Source: Pseudoclavibacter sp. CFCC 11306
Lineage (GTDB): Bacteria > Actinomycetota > Actinomycetes > Actinomycetales > Microbacteriaceae
NCBI RefSeq assembly: GCF_008831235.1
Contig: NZ_WBKF01000001.1
Coordinates: 738,519-802,518 of the forward strand
DNA length: 64,000 nt
Reading direction: 5' to 3'
The position numbers were made by a program, and so were the translations under genes. Below, one piece after another: positions 51,593 through 60,405 of this stretch (the first letter of the stretch is position 1; each line of letters starts with the position of its first letter). Under the pieces are notes generated by a model that saw only the letters and a list, made by a program, of their open reading frames with translations, made no database searches and was not told the DNA's origin.

Positions 51593-52612
51593 TCAGAGAC
51601 GCACGCCCGGCATCGGCCCTCGTTCCCCGCTTCGCCGTGCGTCTCGACGAGCTTTCATCAGGCTCGCCACGGTGGCGGTGACCATCGACACCAAGATGAC
51701 AGAGAGTGACGTCCATGTGCTGATCTCAGGGGCCCAAGTGATCGGCTGACCGCCGTTGACGAACGACAGCTCGTTCACGTGCATCGCGTGGAAGACGAGC
51801 TTCACGCCGATGAACGCCAGGATGAATGCGATGCCGTACTTGAGGTACTCCAGCTTCTCGAGGAGTCCGCCGAGCAGGAAGTACAGCTGGCGCAGGCCCA
51901 TCAGGGCGAAGACGTTGGTGGCGAAGACCAAGAAGGCGTTCTGTGTGATGCCGAAGATCGCGGGAATCGAGTCGAGTGCGAAGAGAAGATCAGTGCTGCC
52001 GATCGCCAGGAAGACGATGACCATCGGCGTCCAGAAGCGCTTGCCGTCAATGGTCGTGCGCAGCTTGGAGCCATCGAACTCGTCGGTAATGGCCACACGC
52101 TTGCGAAGCGTGCGAATGAGCAGGTTGTCTTCCTGCCCCTCGTTGTCGTTCTCCTTGCCGAACGCTTGCTTCCATGCGGTGTAGACGAGGTACGCGCCGA
52201 AGAGGTAGAAGACGAAGCTGAAGCTCTCGATCAGCTGCGCGCCGAGCAGAATGAACACGCCACGCAGCACCAGCGCCACGATGATGCCCACCATGAGCAC
52301 CTCCTGCTGGTACTTCTTCGGCACACCGAAGCGAGACATGATGATCACGAAGACGAAGAGGTTGTCGATGCTCAGCGAATACTCAGTGAGCCAGCCGGCG
52401 ATGAACTCGCTGCCGTGCTGGGCATCGCCGATGACGAACAGCGTGCCGGCGAAGATCAGCGCCAGCAGCACATAGAAGCCAACCCAGAGGCTCGCCTCTT
52501 TCATCGATGGCACGTGTGGTCGTTTGACGACCAACAGCAGATCGGCTACCAGAATCAGCAGCATGACGATCGTCGAGCCGATTTCGAACGAGACGGGCAA
52601 AACGGGTTCCAT
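51593..52612 (-). CDS. TerC-family membrane protein, probable manganese exporter
   Basis: A 339-residue protein with eight or nine membrane helices. The conserved acidic membrane motifs are SLSIDNLFVFVIIM and STDLLFALDSIPAIFG, matching TerC/Alx/YkoY proteins. A central charged loop (KENDNEGQEDN) is cytoplasmic or extracellular. TerC proteins export Mn2+ and help metallate exported enzymes. ATG 52612 is the start. A manganese riboswitch lies upstream, which strongly supports the metal assignment. Confidence 0.94.
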   Translation of the reverse strand: MEPVLPVSFEIGSTIVMLLILVADLLLVVKRPHVPSMKEASLWVGFYVLLALIFAGTLFVIGDAQHGSEFIAGWLTEYSLSIDNLFVFVIIMSRFGVPKKYQQEVLMVGIIVALVLRGVFILLGAQLIESFSFVFYLFGAYLVYTAWKQAFGKENDNEGQEDNLLIRTLRKRVAITDEFDGSKLRTTIDGKRFWTPMVIVFLAIGSTDLLFALDSIPAIFGITQNAFLVFATNVFALMGLRQLYFLLGGLLEKLEYLKYGIAFILAFIGVKLVFHAMHVNELSFVNGGQPITWAPEISTWTSLSVILVSMVTATVASLMKARRDARRSGERGPMPGVRL

Positions 52613-52670
52613 AGACGGAGGTTTCCTCTCGAGGCCGGTCAGATGCACCGACCGATGGTGCACTGGTATG

Positions 52671-52770
52671 GCCGAAAGTCTCTCCCACGTCGCTCGGACG
52701 CCCGCCGGCCGGTCAGATGATGGCATCTGGCGTATTGACGACCAAACGATATCGGGATACTCCCCTTCGC
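52671..52770 (-). ncRNA. yybP-ykoY manganese riboswitch
   Basis: On the minus strand the leader contains the conserved pieces in order: GCGAAGGGGAGTA (5' side of P1 and loop L1), then GTCGTCAATACG (L3), a CAGATG/CATCTG stem, ACCGGCCGGCGGGCG, and GAGACTTTCG, which closes P1 by pairing with the 5' end. This matches the yybP-ykoY family, which binds Mn2+ between L1 and L3. It lies directly upstream of a TerC gene, a frequent partner. The platform (52613-52670) holds a TGCACC/GGTGCA hairpin and an AGAGG-AAA-CCTCC hairpin near the start codon. Confidence 0.92.
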
Positions 52771-52778
52771 AGGTGGCA

Positions 52779-52784
52779 ACTCTA
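52779..52784 (-). promoter_or_regulatory. -10 box of the terC transcript
   Basis: TAGAGT on the minus strand predicts transcription starting at about 52772, two bases before the riboswitch begins. No strong -35 is visible. It lies back-to-back with the poxB promoter region. Confidence 0.5.
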
Positions 52785-52810
52785 GCATGTCTCGCCGAGA
52801 GCCACAGCGG

Positions 52811-52816
52811 TATAGT
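52811..52816 (+). promoter_or_regulatory. -10 box of poxB
   Basis: TATAGT lies 48 bases before the poxB ATG, with no convincing -35. The short divergent interval means the poxB and terC promoters overlap in their upstream regions. Confidence 0.45.
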
Positions 52817-52863
52817 CGGCAGCGTCGCGTTAACCCCACTAGACCTTGTCAGAGGAGAGCACC

Positions 52864-54591
52864 ATGACGACGATCGCTCAGAATCTCATCGACACCCTTG
52901 AACAGAACGGTGTCTCACGAATCTACGGAGTCGCAGGTGACTCCCTCAACGGCATCACCGATGCCATCCGCACCAGCGACAGCATCGACTGGGTGCAGGT
53001 GCGTCACGAGGAGTCAGCGGCCTTCGCCGCAGGCGCGGAGTCACAGCTGACCGGAGAGATCGCCGTCTGCGCCGGCTCGTGTGGCCCGGGCAACCTGCAC
53101 TTGATCAACGGACTCTTCGACGCCAACCGCTCTCGCACTCCAGTGCTCGCCATCGCGGCGCATATCCCCAGCGAAGAGGTCGGCACCGGCTACTTCCAAG
53201 AGACCCACCCGCAGGATCTCTTCCGCGAGTGCAGCGTCTACGCCGAGCTGGTCTCGAACGCGAAGCAGATGCCTCGACTGCTCGAGATCGCCATGCGCAC
53301 GGCGATCGAGCGTCGTGGTGTCGCCGTTCTCGTCATCCCCGGAGACGTCGCACTCACCGAAGCTCTCGACAGCCGTGTGACGAAGATCACACCGACGCAT
53401 CCCGTGGTGCGCCCCAGCGACGACGAGCTGCAGAATCTCGCGAACGTGCTCAACGGAGCCGACAAAGTGACCATCCTGGCCGGTGCCGGCGTTCAGGGCT
53501 CGCATGACGAGCTGGTGCAGATCGCAGACACGCTCGGCGCGCCGGTCGTGCACGCGCTGAGAGGCAAGGAGTTCGTCGAGTACGACAACCCCTTCAGCGT
53601 CGGCATGACCGGGCTGCTCGGCTTCGCGTCAGGGTATCGGGCCATTGATGCGGCTGACGTGCTGCTCATGCTGGGCACCGATTTTCCGTACCCACAGTTC
53701 TACCCCGAGGATGCGACGGTCATCCAGGTCGACATTCGTGGTGAGCAGCTCGGGCATCGCACACCGCTCGACATCGGTCTGGTCGGCGATGTCGGCGACA
53801 CTGTGCGGGCTCTGCTGCCTCTGCTTGACCGCAAGCAGAACCGCGAGCATGTCAAAGACGCGCTCAAACACTACAAGTCGACTCGCGCGAAGCTCGACGA
53901 ACTCGCGACCCCGGGCCGCCGCGATCACGGCCCGCTGCATCCGCAGTACGTCGCGAAAGTCGTCGACGAACTCGCGTCAGACGACGCCGTGTTCCTGGCC
54001 GACGTCGGCTCTCCTGTGGTTTGGGCCGCACGCTATCTGACTATGAACGGCCACCGCCGTCTGCTCGGCTCGTTCACGCACGGGTCGATGGCCAACTCTG
54101 TGCCACAGGCGATCGGCGCGCAGATGGCGTACCCCGATCGCCAGGTCGTCACGTTCAGCGGTGACGGCGGACTCACCATGATGCTCGGCGACCTGCTGAC
54201 GCTGACGCAGTCGAAGCTGCCGGTCAAGATGGTCGTCTTCAACAACTCGTCGCTCAACTTCGTCGAGCTTGAGATGAAGGCCGCTGGCTTCGTGAACTAC
54301 GGCACCGGCCTGGAGAACCCGAACTTCGCCGACCTCGCCAATGGCGCCGGCATCTTCGGCCAGCGCGTCGAGCGTCCGAGCGAGCTCAAGCCCGCCCTTG
54401 AGGCGGCATTCGCCCACGACGGGCCTGCGCTGATCGACGTGGTCACCAACCGGCAGGAGCTCTCAATGCCTCCGACGGTGAAGGCGGAGCAGATGAAGGG
54501 CTTCGCGCTGTACGCCATCCGCACGGTGATGTCAGGACGCGGCGACGAGCTGCTCGACCTCGCGCAGACCAACTGGCGTCAGCTGTTCTGA
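52864..54591 (+). CDS. poxB: Pyruvate oxidase / pyruvate dehydrogenase (quinone)
   Basis: A 575-residue thiamine-diphosphate and FAD enzyme that decarboxylates pyruvate to acetate and CO2. The catalytic Glu (about residue 50) is in VRHEESAAFAAG, the cofactor motif GDGGLTMMLGD starts at 433 and NN follows at 460-461. Length and the C-terminal segment match PoxB (572 in E. coli) better than acetolactate synthase, although the families are related. The ATG has GAGGAGAG upstream. The acetate could be recovered by Acs. Confidence 0.92.
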   Translation: MTTIAQNLIDTLEQNGVSRIYGVAGDSLNGITDAIRTSDSIDWVQVRHEESAAFAAGAESQLTGEIAVCAGSCGPGNLHLINGLFDANRSRTPVLAIAAHIPSEEVGTGYFQETHPQDLFRECSVYAELVSNAKQMPRLLEIAMRTAIERRGVAVLVIPGDVALTEALDSRVTKITPTHPVVRPSDDELQNLANVLNGADKVTILAGAGVQGSHDELVQIADTLGAPVVHALRGKEFVEYDNPFSVGMTGLLGFASGYRAIDAADVLLMLGTDFPYPQFYPEDATVIQVDIRGEQLGHRTPLDIGLVGDVGDTVRALLPLLDRKQNREHVKDALKHYKSTRAKLDELATPGRRDHGPLHPQYVAKVVDELASDDAVFLADVGSPVVWAARYLTMNGHRRLLGSFTHGSMANSVPQAIGAQMAYPDRQVVTFSGDGGLTMMLGDLLTLTQSKLPVKMVVFNNSSLNFVELEMKAAGFVNYGTGLENPNFADLANGAGIFGQRVERPSELKPALEAAFAHDGPALIDVVTNRQELSMPPTVKAEQMKGFALYAIRTVMSGRGDELLDLAQTNWRQLF

Positions 54592-54636
54592 CGCACTGAG
54601 ACGGCGACGCGCCGGCGATTCTCTTTGGTGCATGAC

Positions 54637-54680
54637 GAAGGGGCTCGCCCCGGAATGAAGATTCCGAGGCGAGCCCCTTC
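54637..54680. terminator. Bidirectional terminator between poxB and dctA
   Basis: A perfect 13-base-pair stem (54637-54649 with 54668-54680) encloses a second 6-base-pair hairpin (54651-54656 with 54661-54666). It lies in the 165-base gap between convergent genes. Confidence 0.9.
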
Positions 54681-54756
54681 TGTGTCTACAGACTGAACTG
54701 TGTCTGCAGACTGACGAGGCACACCTGCTGCCGCAGGCCCGACCCGTCAGCAGCGA

Positions 54757-56091
54757 TCAGTGACCGCCGTCGAAGTTGGCCTCGTCGAACGGATCCTTGC
54801 CGCTCAGCACCTTCTTGACCTGCTCGTGATCGATCTCTTTCGTCCAGGTGCCGACGAGCACGGTCGCGATCGCGTTGCCCGCGAAGTTCGTCAGAGCGCG
54901 AGCCTCAGACATGAAGCGGTCGATGCCGACGACGATGCTGACGCCGTTGACCAAGTCGGGACGAGCCGCCTGCAGGCCGCCGGCCAGCGTGGCGATGCCG
55001 GCGCCGCTGACGCCCGCAGCTCCCTTCGAGGCGATCATCATGAACAGCAGCAGACCGATCTGCTCCTGAATCGACATCGGGTTGCCCATGGCGTCAGCGA
55101 TGAACAGCGACGACATCGTCAGGTAGATGGCCGTGCCGTCCAGGTTGAAGGAGTAGCCGGTCGGCACGGTGATGCCGACGACCGCTTTGTCGACGCCCAG
55201 GTGCTCCATCTTGCCGATCAGACGCGGCAGCGCGCTCTCTGATGACGAGGTGGCCAGAATCAGCAGGAACTCCTTGCCCAGGTACTTCAGGAACGAGAAG
55301 ACGTTCACCCGTGCGACGAGCCAGAGGATCGCTCCCAGAATGACGAAGACGAACAGCGCACAGGTGACGTAGAAGCCCACCATGACCGAGACCAGACTGC
55401 CGAGACCACCCCAGCCGGTCGCTCCGATCAGGGCGGCCAGACCGCCGAACGCACCGATCGGCGCCACCCACATGATCATGCTCAGAATGCGGAAGACCAC
55501 TTTCTGAATCGCACCGATGGCCTTGAGAATGGGTTCGGCGGCCGACCCCATGCCCTGCAGGGCGAACCCGGTGAGCAGCGCGACGAACAGCCCGGGCAGC
55601 ACGTTGCCGCTGGCGAACGGCTCGACGAGGCTCGCCGGAATGATGCTCAGTATGAAGTCTGTGAGATTGGTTGCCTCACCGCTGGCACCGGGGATCTTGG
55701 CCGGGTTGGCAAGCAGCTCGGAGACGTCCAGGCCGGTGCCCGGCTTGATGATGTTGCCCACCACGAGACCGATCGCGAGGGCGACGACTGACATGATGAT
55801 GAAATACCCGAGGGCCAGCCCGCCGATCTTGCCGACGGTGGCGGCTTTGGCGATCGAACCGATGCCGAGCACGATCGTGCAGAAGATGATCGGAACGATC
55901 ATCATCTTGATCAGCGAGACGAACCCGGTGGCCAGCGGCTTCATCGCCACGGCGGCATGCGGCGCCACGAACCCGAACACGATGCCCAGGACCGCTGCGA
56001 CGATCACCAGCACGTAGAGCCACGTAGTCTTCGGCTTTTTCTGTTTGGGCCGGTCGACGCCGCCCTTGGACTTGTCAATCTGTGTGTTCAT
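54757..56091 (-). CDS. dctA: C4-dicarboxylate/glutamate:cation symporter
   Basis: A 444-residue DAACS-family transporter with a charged Lys-rich N-terminus and eight or more membrane segments. The serine-rich hairpin ATSSSESALPRLI, the motif TGYSFNLDGTAIYL and the C-terminal substrate/cation site are intact. The DctA-like motifs favour succinate/fumarate/malate, but glutamate carriers are close relatives. ATG 56091 was chosen; a GTG at 56109 with a GGGGA site is an alternative. It is separated from cls by 127 bases. Confidence 0.9.
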   Translation of the reverse strand: MNTQIDKSKGGVDRPKQKKPKTTWLYVLVIVAAVLGIVFGFVAPHAAVAMKPLATGFVSLIKMMIVPIIFCTIVLGIGSIAKAATVGKIGGLALGYFIIMSVVALAIGLVVGNIIKPGTGLDVSELLANPAKIPGASGEATNLTDFILSIIPASLVEPFASGNVLPGLFVALLTGFALQGMGSAAEPILKAIGAIQKVVFRILSMIMWVAPIGAFGGLAALIGATGWGGLGSLVSVMVGFYVTCALFVFVILGAILWLVARVNVFSFLKYLGKEFLLILATSSSESALPRLIGKMEHLGVDKAVVGITVPTGYSFNLDGTAIYLTMSSLFIADAMGNPMSIQEQIGLLLFMMIASKGAAGVSGAGIATLAGGLQAARPDLVNGVSIVVGIDRFMSEARALTNFAGNAIATVLVGTWTKEIDHEQVKKVLSGKDPFDEANFDGGH

Positions 56092-56180
56092 GACTGATCG
56101 CTCTTTCACTCTTCCCCATTGAAGCGACGCACGATCGCGGTGACCGTGTGCTGACGTCGGTGGTCAGGCCAACGACGAAC

Positions 56181-56193
56181 GTATACACGATAC
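56181..56193. promoter_or_regulatory. Small palindrome upstream of dctA
   Basis: GTAT-N5-ATAC lies in the 127-base gap before dctA within AT-richer sequence that may include the -10 region. A repressor site is possible but the evidence is only the symmetry and position. Confidence 0.3.
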
Positions 56194-56218
56194 ACCTGTC
56201 GAGCACCTGTGCCGACTG

Positions 56219-57694
56219 CTACTGCAATGCCGATGTCAGACGACAGATGTTGTCGGCCATGCGCTTGTACCACGGGCGAGTGCTCCACTCGGCCAGAGTC
56301 AGCTGAACGCTGCTGCTGCGATAGAGTCGCGCGATGCCGCCCAGCACGTTCGCCGTGGCTTCGCCGTAGAGCAGCACGGTGACCTCCATGTTCAGCGTGA
56401 ACGAACGCATGTCCATGTTGCTCGACCCGAGAGCCGAGACCTGATCGTCGACGATGACGTACTTCGTGTGCAGCAGCGCCGGCGACCGATAGCGCCAGAT
56501 GCGCACTCCCATTCGCAGCAGCTGTTCGTAGTAGGAGCACTGCGCATGATGCACGAGAAACTGGTCTGCCATCTCTGAGACATAGAGGTCGACGTTGATT
56601 CCTCGTGCGCGAATGTTCGACATGGCGTACAGCATGGCGTCGTTGGGCACGAAGTAGGGGCTGACGATCTCGACGCTGTGGCGAGCGTGATAGAGCAGAG
56701 CCAGAAACATCTGCAGATTCGACTCGCTGGCGTAGCCCGGCCCGCTGGGAACCACCTGACACTGCACCGGCCCGCGCAGCTCGTGGACGTTGCGGGCGAA
56801 ACGCCTCTGAAGCGACTCCTCGATGATCTCTTCGCCGACCTCGATGAACCAGTCGGTCGCGAATACCGCGTCGAGCTCGGCGACCACCGGCCCCTCGAAA
56901 CGGGCCATCAGGTCGATCCAGCGCATCCCCCGTCTGATCGCCTTCGGTTTGTGGTAGCTGGGGTGCACCAGGTTGAGCGACCCGGTGAAGCCCACCTCGC
57001 CGTCGACGGTGACGATCTTTCGATGGTTGCGCAGGTCGGGCCGCTGCATGTGCCCTCGCATCGGTTTGAACGGCAGCGTGTAAGCCCACGTCGCGCCGAT
57101 GGCATCGAGCTCGCGCCGGGTCTGGGCGAAGCCGCGGGTGCGGCGTGAGGCCCAATAGTCGATGAGGATGCGTACGGTCACGCCGCGCTGCACGGCTCGT
57201 CGCAGCGCGGCGAAGAACGGCGCGGTCGTCTCGTCGTAGGCGAGGATGTAGAACTGCACGTGCACCCGTTGCTGCGCACGGTCGATCTCTGCGATCATCG
57301 CGTCATACGACTCAAGGGTCTCGTGCATGATGTGCACCTGATTGCCGCCGACGAGCGGCATGCCTCCCAGCCGCTGGTTGAGATCGATGACTTCGACGAA
57401 CCAGTCAGGCGCATTGCCCAGAGCCGTCTCGACGTGCAGCGTCGGCGACTTGCCGTTGATGCGCAGGGCGGCCTCACGCTGCTTCTCGCGGCGCTGCTTC
57501 GGCAGGTGGTTCGTGCCGATGGCCAGAAAGAGCAGAAAGCCGATCAGAGGAAAGAACGTGACCGTCATCAGCCATGCAGTGCCCGATGCGGGGGTGCGGT
57601 TGCGCGGCACGATGAACAGCGCCACGAGTCGCAGGGCCAGGTCGATGACGATCAGGATGCCAAGCACCCAAGTGAGCACGGTCGGGAATTCCAC
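56219..57694 (-). CDS. cls: Cardiolipin synthase
   Basis: A 491-residue phospholipase-D-superfamily enzyme. Two N-terminal membrane helices (about 7-29 and 39-60) are followed by two HKD catalytic motifs: His224/Lys226/Asp231 in NHRKIVTVD and His409/Lys411/Asp416 in LHTKYVIVD. The bacterial Cls-type enzyme condenses phosphatidylglycerol molecules; many actinobacteria instead use a CDP-DAG enzyme. It is 10 bases downstream of the chorismate mutase gene. Confidence 0.95.
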   Translation of the reverse strand: MEFPTVLTWVLGILIVIDLALRLVALFIVPRNRTPASGTAWLMTVTFFPLIGFLLFLAIGTNHLPKQRREKQREAALRINGKSPTLHVETALGNAPDWFVEVIDLNQRLGGMPLVGGNQVHIMHETLESYDAMIAEIDRAQQRVHVQFYILAYDETTAPFFAALRRAVQRGVTVRILIDYWASRRTRGFAQTRRELDAIGATWAYTLPFKPMRGHMQRPDLRNHRKIVTVDGEVGFTGSLNLVHPSYHKPKAIRRGMRWIDLMARFEGPVVAELDAVFATDWFIEVGEEIIEESLQRRFARNVHELRGPVQCQVVPSGPGYASESNLQMFLALLYHARHSVEIVSPYFVPNDAMLYAMSNIRARGINVDLYVSEMADQFLVHHAQCSYYEQLLRMGVRIWRYRSPALLHTKYVIVDDQVSALGSSNMDMRSFTLNMEVTVLLYGEATANVLGGIARLYRSSSVQLTLAEWSTRPWYKRMADNICRLTSALQ

Positions 57695-57704
57695 GAGCAG
57701 GCGC

Positions 57705-58013
57705 TCAGGGCTTCAGACGGTTCGACGCCTCGGTGTGGTGATGGATCACTTCGGCGATGATGAAGTTGAGAAACTTCTCGGCGAACTCCGGGTCAAGGTT
57801 GGAGTCGACGGCGAGCGCTTTCAACCGCGCGATCTGCTGATGCTCGCGGTCGCTGTCAGTCGCCGGCAGGCCGTGTCGCGCTTTGAGCACGCCGACCTCT
57901 TTGGTGCATTTGAAACGTTCGGCCAGAATGTGAATCAGCGCGGCGTCGAAGTTGTCGATGCTCTCTCTGATCTCGCTCAGTCGCGCCGGAATCTGTTGTT
58001 CGTGTTGCACCAT
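57705..58013 (-). CDS. Chorismate mutase (AroQ type)
   Basis: A 102-residue all-helical single-domain chorismate mutase. The active-site pattern of AroQ is present: Arg16, Arg33 in LAERF, Lys44, and D53-x-D55-R56-E57 in ATDSDREHQ. It catalyses chorismate to prephenate for Phe/Tyr synthesis. ATG 58013 has GGAGAC upstream. No other aromatic-pathway gene is nearby, and it is probably cotranscribed with cls. Confidence 0.9.
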   Translation of the reverse strand: MVQHEQQIPARLSEIRESIDNFDAALIHILAERFKCTKEVGVLKARHGLPATDSDREHQQIARLKALAVDSNLDPEFAEKFLNFIIAEVIHHHTEASNRLKP

Positions 58014-58087
58014 GTCTCCATCCTAGTTAACGCGCAGTTGATACGATCAGCAGGCCAGTGCAGTTCTATTGGGAAGGCTGGATCACG

Positions 58088-58516
58088 ATGTCGAAGAGCA
58101 AGAAGGCCGAGAAGGCTGCCGAAGAGGCCTTTGAGAAGGCTGCGAAGGCAGTGAAAGAGGCTCGCCGCCTCGCCGACAAGGCCGGCAAAAAGGCCAAGAA
58201 GCAGGCCAAACAGCTGGAGTCGACGCTCGAGAAGCTCGCCAAACGCGCACAGGAGCGCCTGGTGGAGCGTTCGACGGTCACGACCCCTGAGGTGGCCGTA
58301 CCGAAGGCTCCGAAGAAGGCCGAAGCTGCGGACAAAGCGGCGAAGCCCGCTCAGAAGGGCGCGTCGAAGTCGAAGGCAGCCGCCGCGAAGCGACCTGCTC
58401 AGTCTGATCTCAGCGCGAAGACGGTCGTCGAGCTGCGCGTGCTTGCCCGCAAGCGCGGTCTGAGCGGCTACTCTCGTCTGACCAAGGCCGATCTGATCGC
58501 ACTGCTGCAGCACTGA
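58088..58516 (+). CDS. Lys/Ala-rich protein with C-terminal SAP/Rho-N-like domain
   Basis: A 142-residue, highly basic protein. Residues 1-60 are a helical heptad-like KAAEEA...KAAK region and 70-105 a Lys/Ala/Pro low-complexity stretch. Residues about 107-141 (DLSAKTVVELRVLARKRGLS then LTKADLIALL) resemble SAP or Rho N-terminal helix-extended-loop-helix DNA/RNA-binding domains. This is the composition of an actinobacterial nucleoid-associated or histone-like protein. ATG 58088 was chosen because the upstream extension is not basic. It is divergent from the chorismate mutase gene. The function is inferred from domain and composition only. Confidence 0.72.
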   Translation: MSKSKKAEKAAEEAFEKAAKAVKEARRLADKAGKKAKKQAKQLESTLEKLAKRAQERLVERSTVTTPEVAVPKAPKKAEAADKAAKPAQKGASKSKAAAAKRPAQSDLSAKTVVELRVLARKRGLSGYSRLTKADLIALLQH

Positions 58517-58563
58517 TCGCGGCAGCAGCACGGCATCCGCCATTTCTGGCGCGGGTGCGTCTG

Positions 58564-58605
58564 CAAGGCCACCCGGGCACGCCCACCGGCGCCCGGGTGG
58601 CCTTG
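58564..58605. terminator. Bidirectional terminator between the basic protein gene and metI
   Basis: A perfect 15-base-pair stem (58564-58578 with 58591-58605) with a 12-base loop lies between convergent genes and ends four bases before the metI stop codon. Confidence 0.9.
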
Positions 58606-58609
58606 CCGT

Positions 58610-59275
58610 TTAACGCCGAAGTCGTCGCCGTGAGAGCCAGTTGCCCAGCCCCTGCACCACCTGCACGATGATCACAATGATCACGACGGTCGTCCAGGTG
58701 ATCACGGGGTTCGCCTGTCGGTACCCGTACTGGATCGCATAGTTCCCGAGGCCGCCGGCCCCCACGACGCCGGCCACCGCAGACATGTCGATGATCGCAA
58801 CGAAGGCGAAGGTGTAACCGAGGATCAGAGCGCCCAGCCCCTCGGGGATCAGCACTTGGAAGATGATGCGCGGCAGGCCGGCCCCCATCGCCCGGGCAGC
58901 TTCGATCACACCGGGGTTGACGGTGACCAGGTTCTGCTCGACCAGACGCGCGATGCCGAAGGTCGCCGCGAGCACCATGGTGAACGTCGCCGCCTGGATG
59001 CCGATGCCGATGCCCACGACCGAGCGGGCGAGCGGCTGCACCGCGGCGATGAAGATGACGAATGGAATCGGGCGGAAGAAGTTCACCAGCACGTTGATGA
59101 CCTGAAACACGAACCGGTTGGCCAGCAGGTTGCCTTTGCGTGTCAGGTACAGCACGAGGCCGAGCACCAGGCCGAAGACGCCGCCGAGCCCGACGGCGAT
59201 GACGACCATGTAGAGCGTCTCGCCGGTCGCCGCGATGAGATCTGGAATGGTCTGGTTCCAGTCGATGGGCTTCAT
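58610..59275 (-). CDS. metI: Methionine ABC transporter permease
   Basis: A 221-residue permease with five membrane helices. The coupling motif EAARAMGAGLPRIIFQVLIPE is intact. ATG 59275 starts one base after the metN stop. With MetN and MetQ it imports L- and D-methionine. Confidence 0.95.
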   Translation of the reverse strand: MKPIDWNQTIPDLIAATGETLYMVVIAVGLGGVFGLVLGLVLYLTRKGNLLANRFVFQVINVLVNFFRPIPFVIFIAAVQPLARSVVGIGIGIQAATFTMVLAATFGIARLVEQNLVTVNPGVIEAARAMGAGLPRIIFQVLIPEGLGALILGYTFAFVAIIDMSAVAGVVGAGGLGNYAIQYGYRQANPVITWTTVVIIVIIVQVVQGLGNWLSRRRLRR

Positions 59276-59276
59276 G

Positions 59277-60308
59277 TCAGGCAACCTCTTCGATGTTGGC
59301 GTCGTCGACGGCAGCGGCGATGAATTCGGCGACCACCGGCGTCGAGCCGGTGACCTCATAGAGCAGGTAGCCGAAGCCGCGGCCCTGGATCGTGCTGACC
59401 CCGCCGTAGATCAGCTCGAGATCGAGGCCATCTCGGTCTGCTGCAGCGTGTTCGAGACCCTTCTGAGCGGTGTCGCCGTCGAGCACCCGTACGCTGAGCA
59501 GGCGGCCGGGGTGCAGAGCGCGGAGCTCCTGCATCTCGGCCTCGGGCGGGGTCGGGCTCACCAGGGTGCGCACGAATCTGCGCGTGACGTTCTGCTTCGG
59601 GTTCGAGAACGTGTCATAGACCTCGCCCTGCTCGACGACGCGCCCGTGCTCCATCACGACCACGTGGTCGGCAATGCTGCGCACGACGTCCATCTCATGC
59701 GTGATGATGACGATCGTGACGCCGAACTCGCGGTTGACCCGGCTCAGCAGGGCGAGCACCTCTTGGGTCGTCTCGGGGTCGAGCGCGCTGGTCGCCTCGT
59801 CGGCGAGCAGGATGCGGGGTGAGGTCGCGAGCGCACGGGCGATGCCGACGCGCTGCTTCTGCCCGCCGGAGAGCTGCTCGGGATAGTTGCGGCTGCGATC
59901 GCTCAGACCGACGAAGTCGAGCAGCTCCTGGACCCGTGCCCGACGTTCGCCACGATCACGCCCGGCGACTCGCAGCGGAAACTCCACGTTCTTCGCGACG
60001 GTCTTCGATTCGAGCAGGTTGAACTGCTGGAAGATCATGCCGATGTCGAGCCGGGCCCGTCTGAGATCTCGCTCGCTCAGTGCCGTGATCTCGCGCCCGT
60101 CGACCACGATACGGCCCGACGTGGCCGGTTCGAGCGCGTTGATCAGGCGAGCGAGCGTGCTCTTGCCGGCGCCGGAGTAGCCGATGACGGCGGTGATGCT
60201 GCCCTCTTCGACCTCGAGACTCACGTCGTCGACGGCCTGAATCGGTTCGGCGCCACGCTTCGGCGCCGGGTAGGCCTTCGACACCCCGTTCAGAGTGATC
60301 AGTGCCAT
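59277..60308 (-). CDS. metN: Methionine ABC transporter ATP-binding protein
   Basis: A 343-residue ATPase with Walker A GYSGAGKST, signature LSGGQKQR and Walker B LLADEATSALD. A C-terminal NIL domain (about 265-343) would bind methionine and inhibit transport when the cell is replete. ATG 60308 has AAGGA upstream. Confidence 0.96.
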   Translation of the reverse strand: MALITLNGVSKAYPAPKRGAEPIQAVDDVSLEVEEGSITAVIGYSGAGKSTLARLINALEPATSGRIVVDGREITALSERDLRRARLDIGMIFQQFNLLESKTVAKNVEFPLRVAGRDRGERRARVQELLDFVGLSDRSRNYPEQLSGGQKQRVGIARALATSPRILLADEATSALDPETTQEVLALLSRVNREFGVTIVIITHEMDVVRSIADHVVVMEHGRVVEQGEVYDTFSNPKQNVTRRFVRTLVSPTPPEAEMQELRALHPGRLLSVRVLDGDTAQKGLEHAAADRDGLDLELIYGGVSTIQGRGFGYLLYEVTGSTPVVAEFIAAAVDDANIEEVA

Positions 60309-60405
60309 GCTTGCTGTCCTTCCGGCATTTGGGGTCTCCTCCCGAGATACCCGATGTGCAGTGTGCTCCGGGCGCACCCGTCGTTCGGGAGTCGCTGAGC
60401 TCGGA

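Noticed and set aside
52864..54591. Acetolactate synthase large subunit
   Set aside because: The N-terminal and C-terminal segments and length match PoxB, and no small subunit gene follows.
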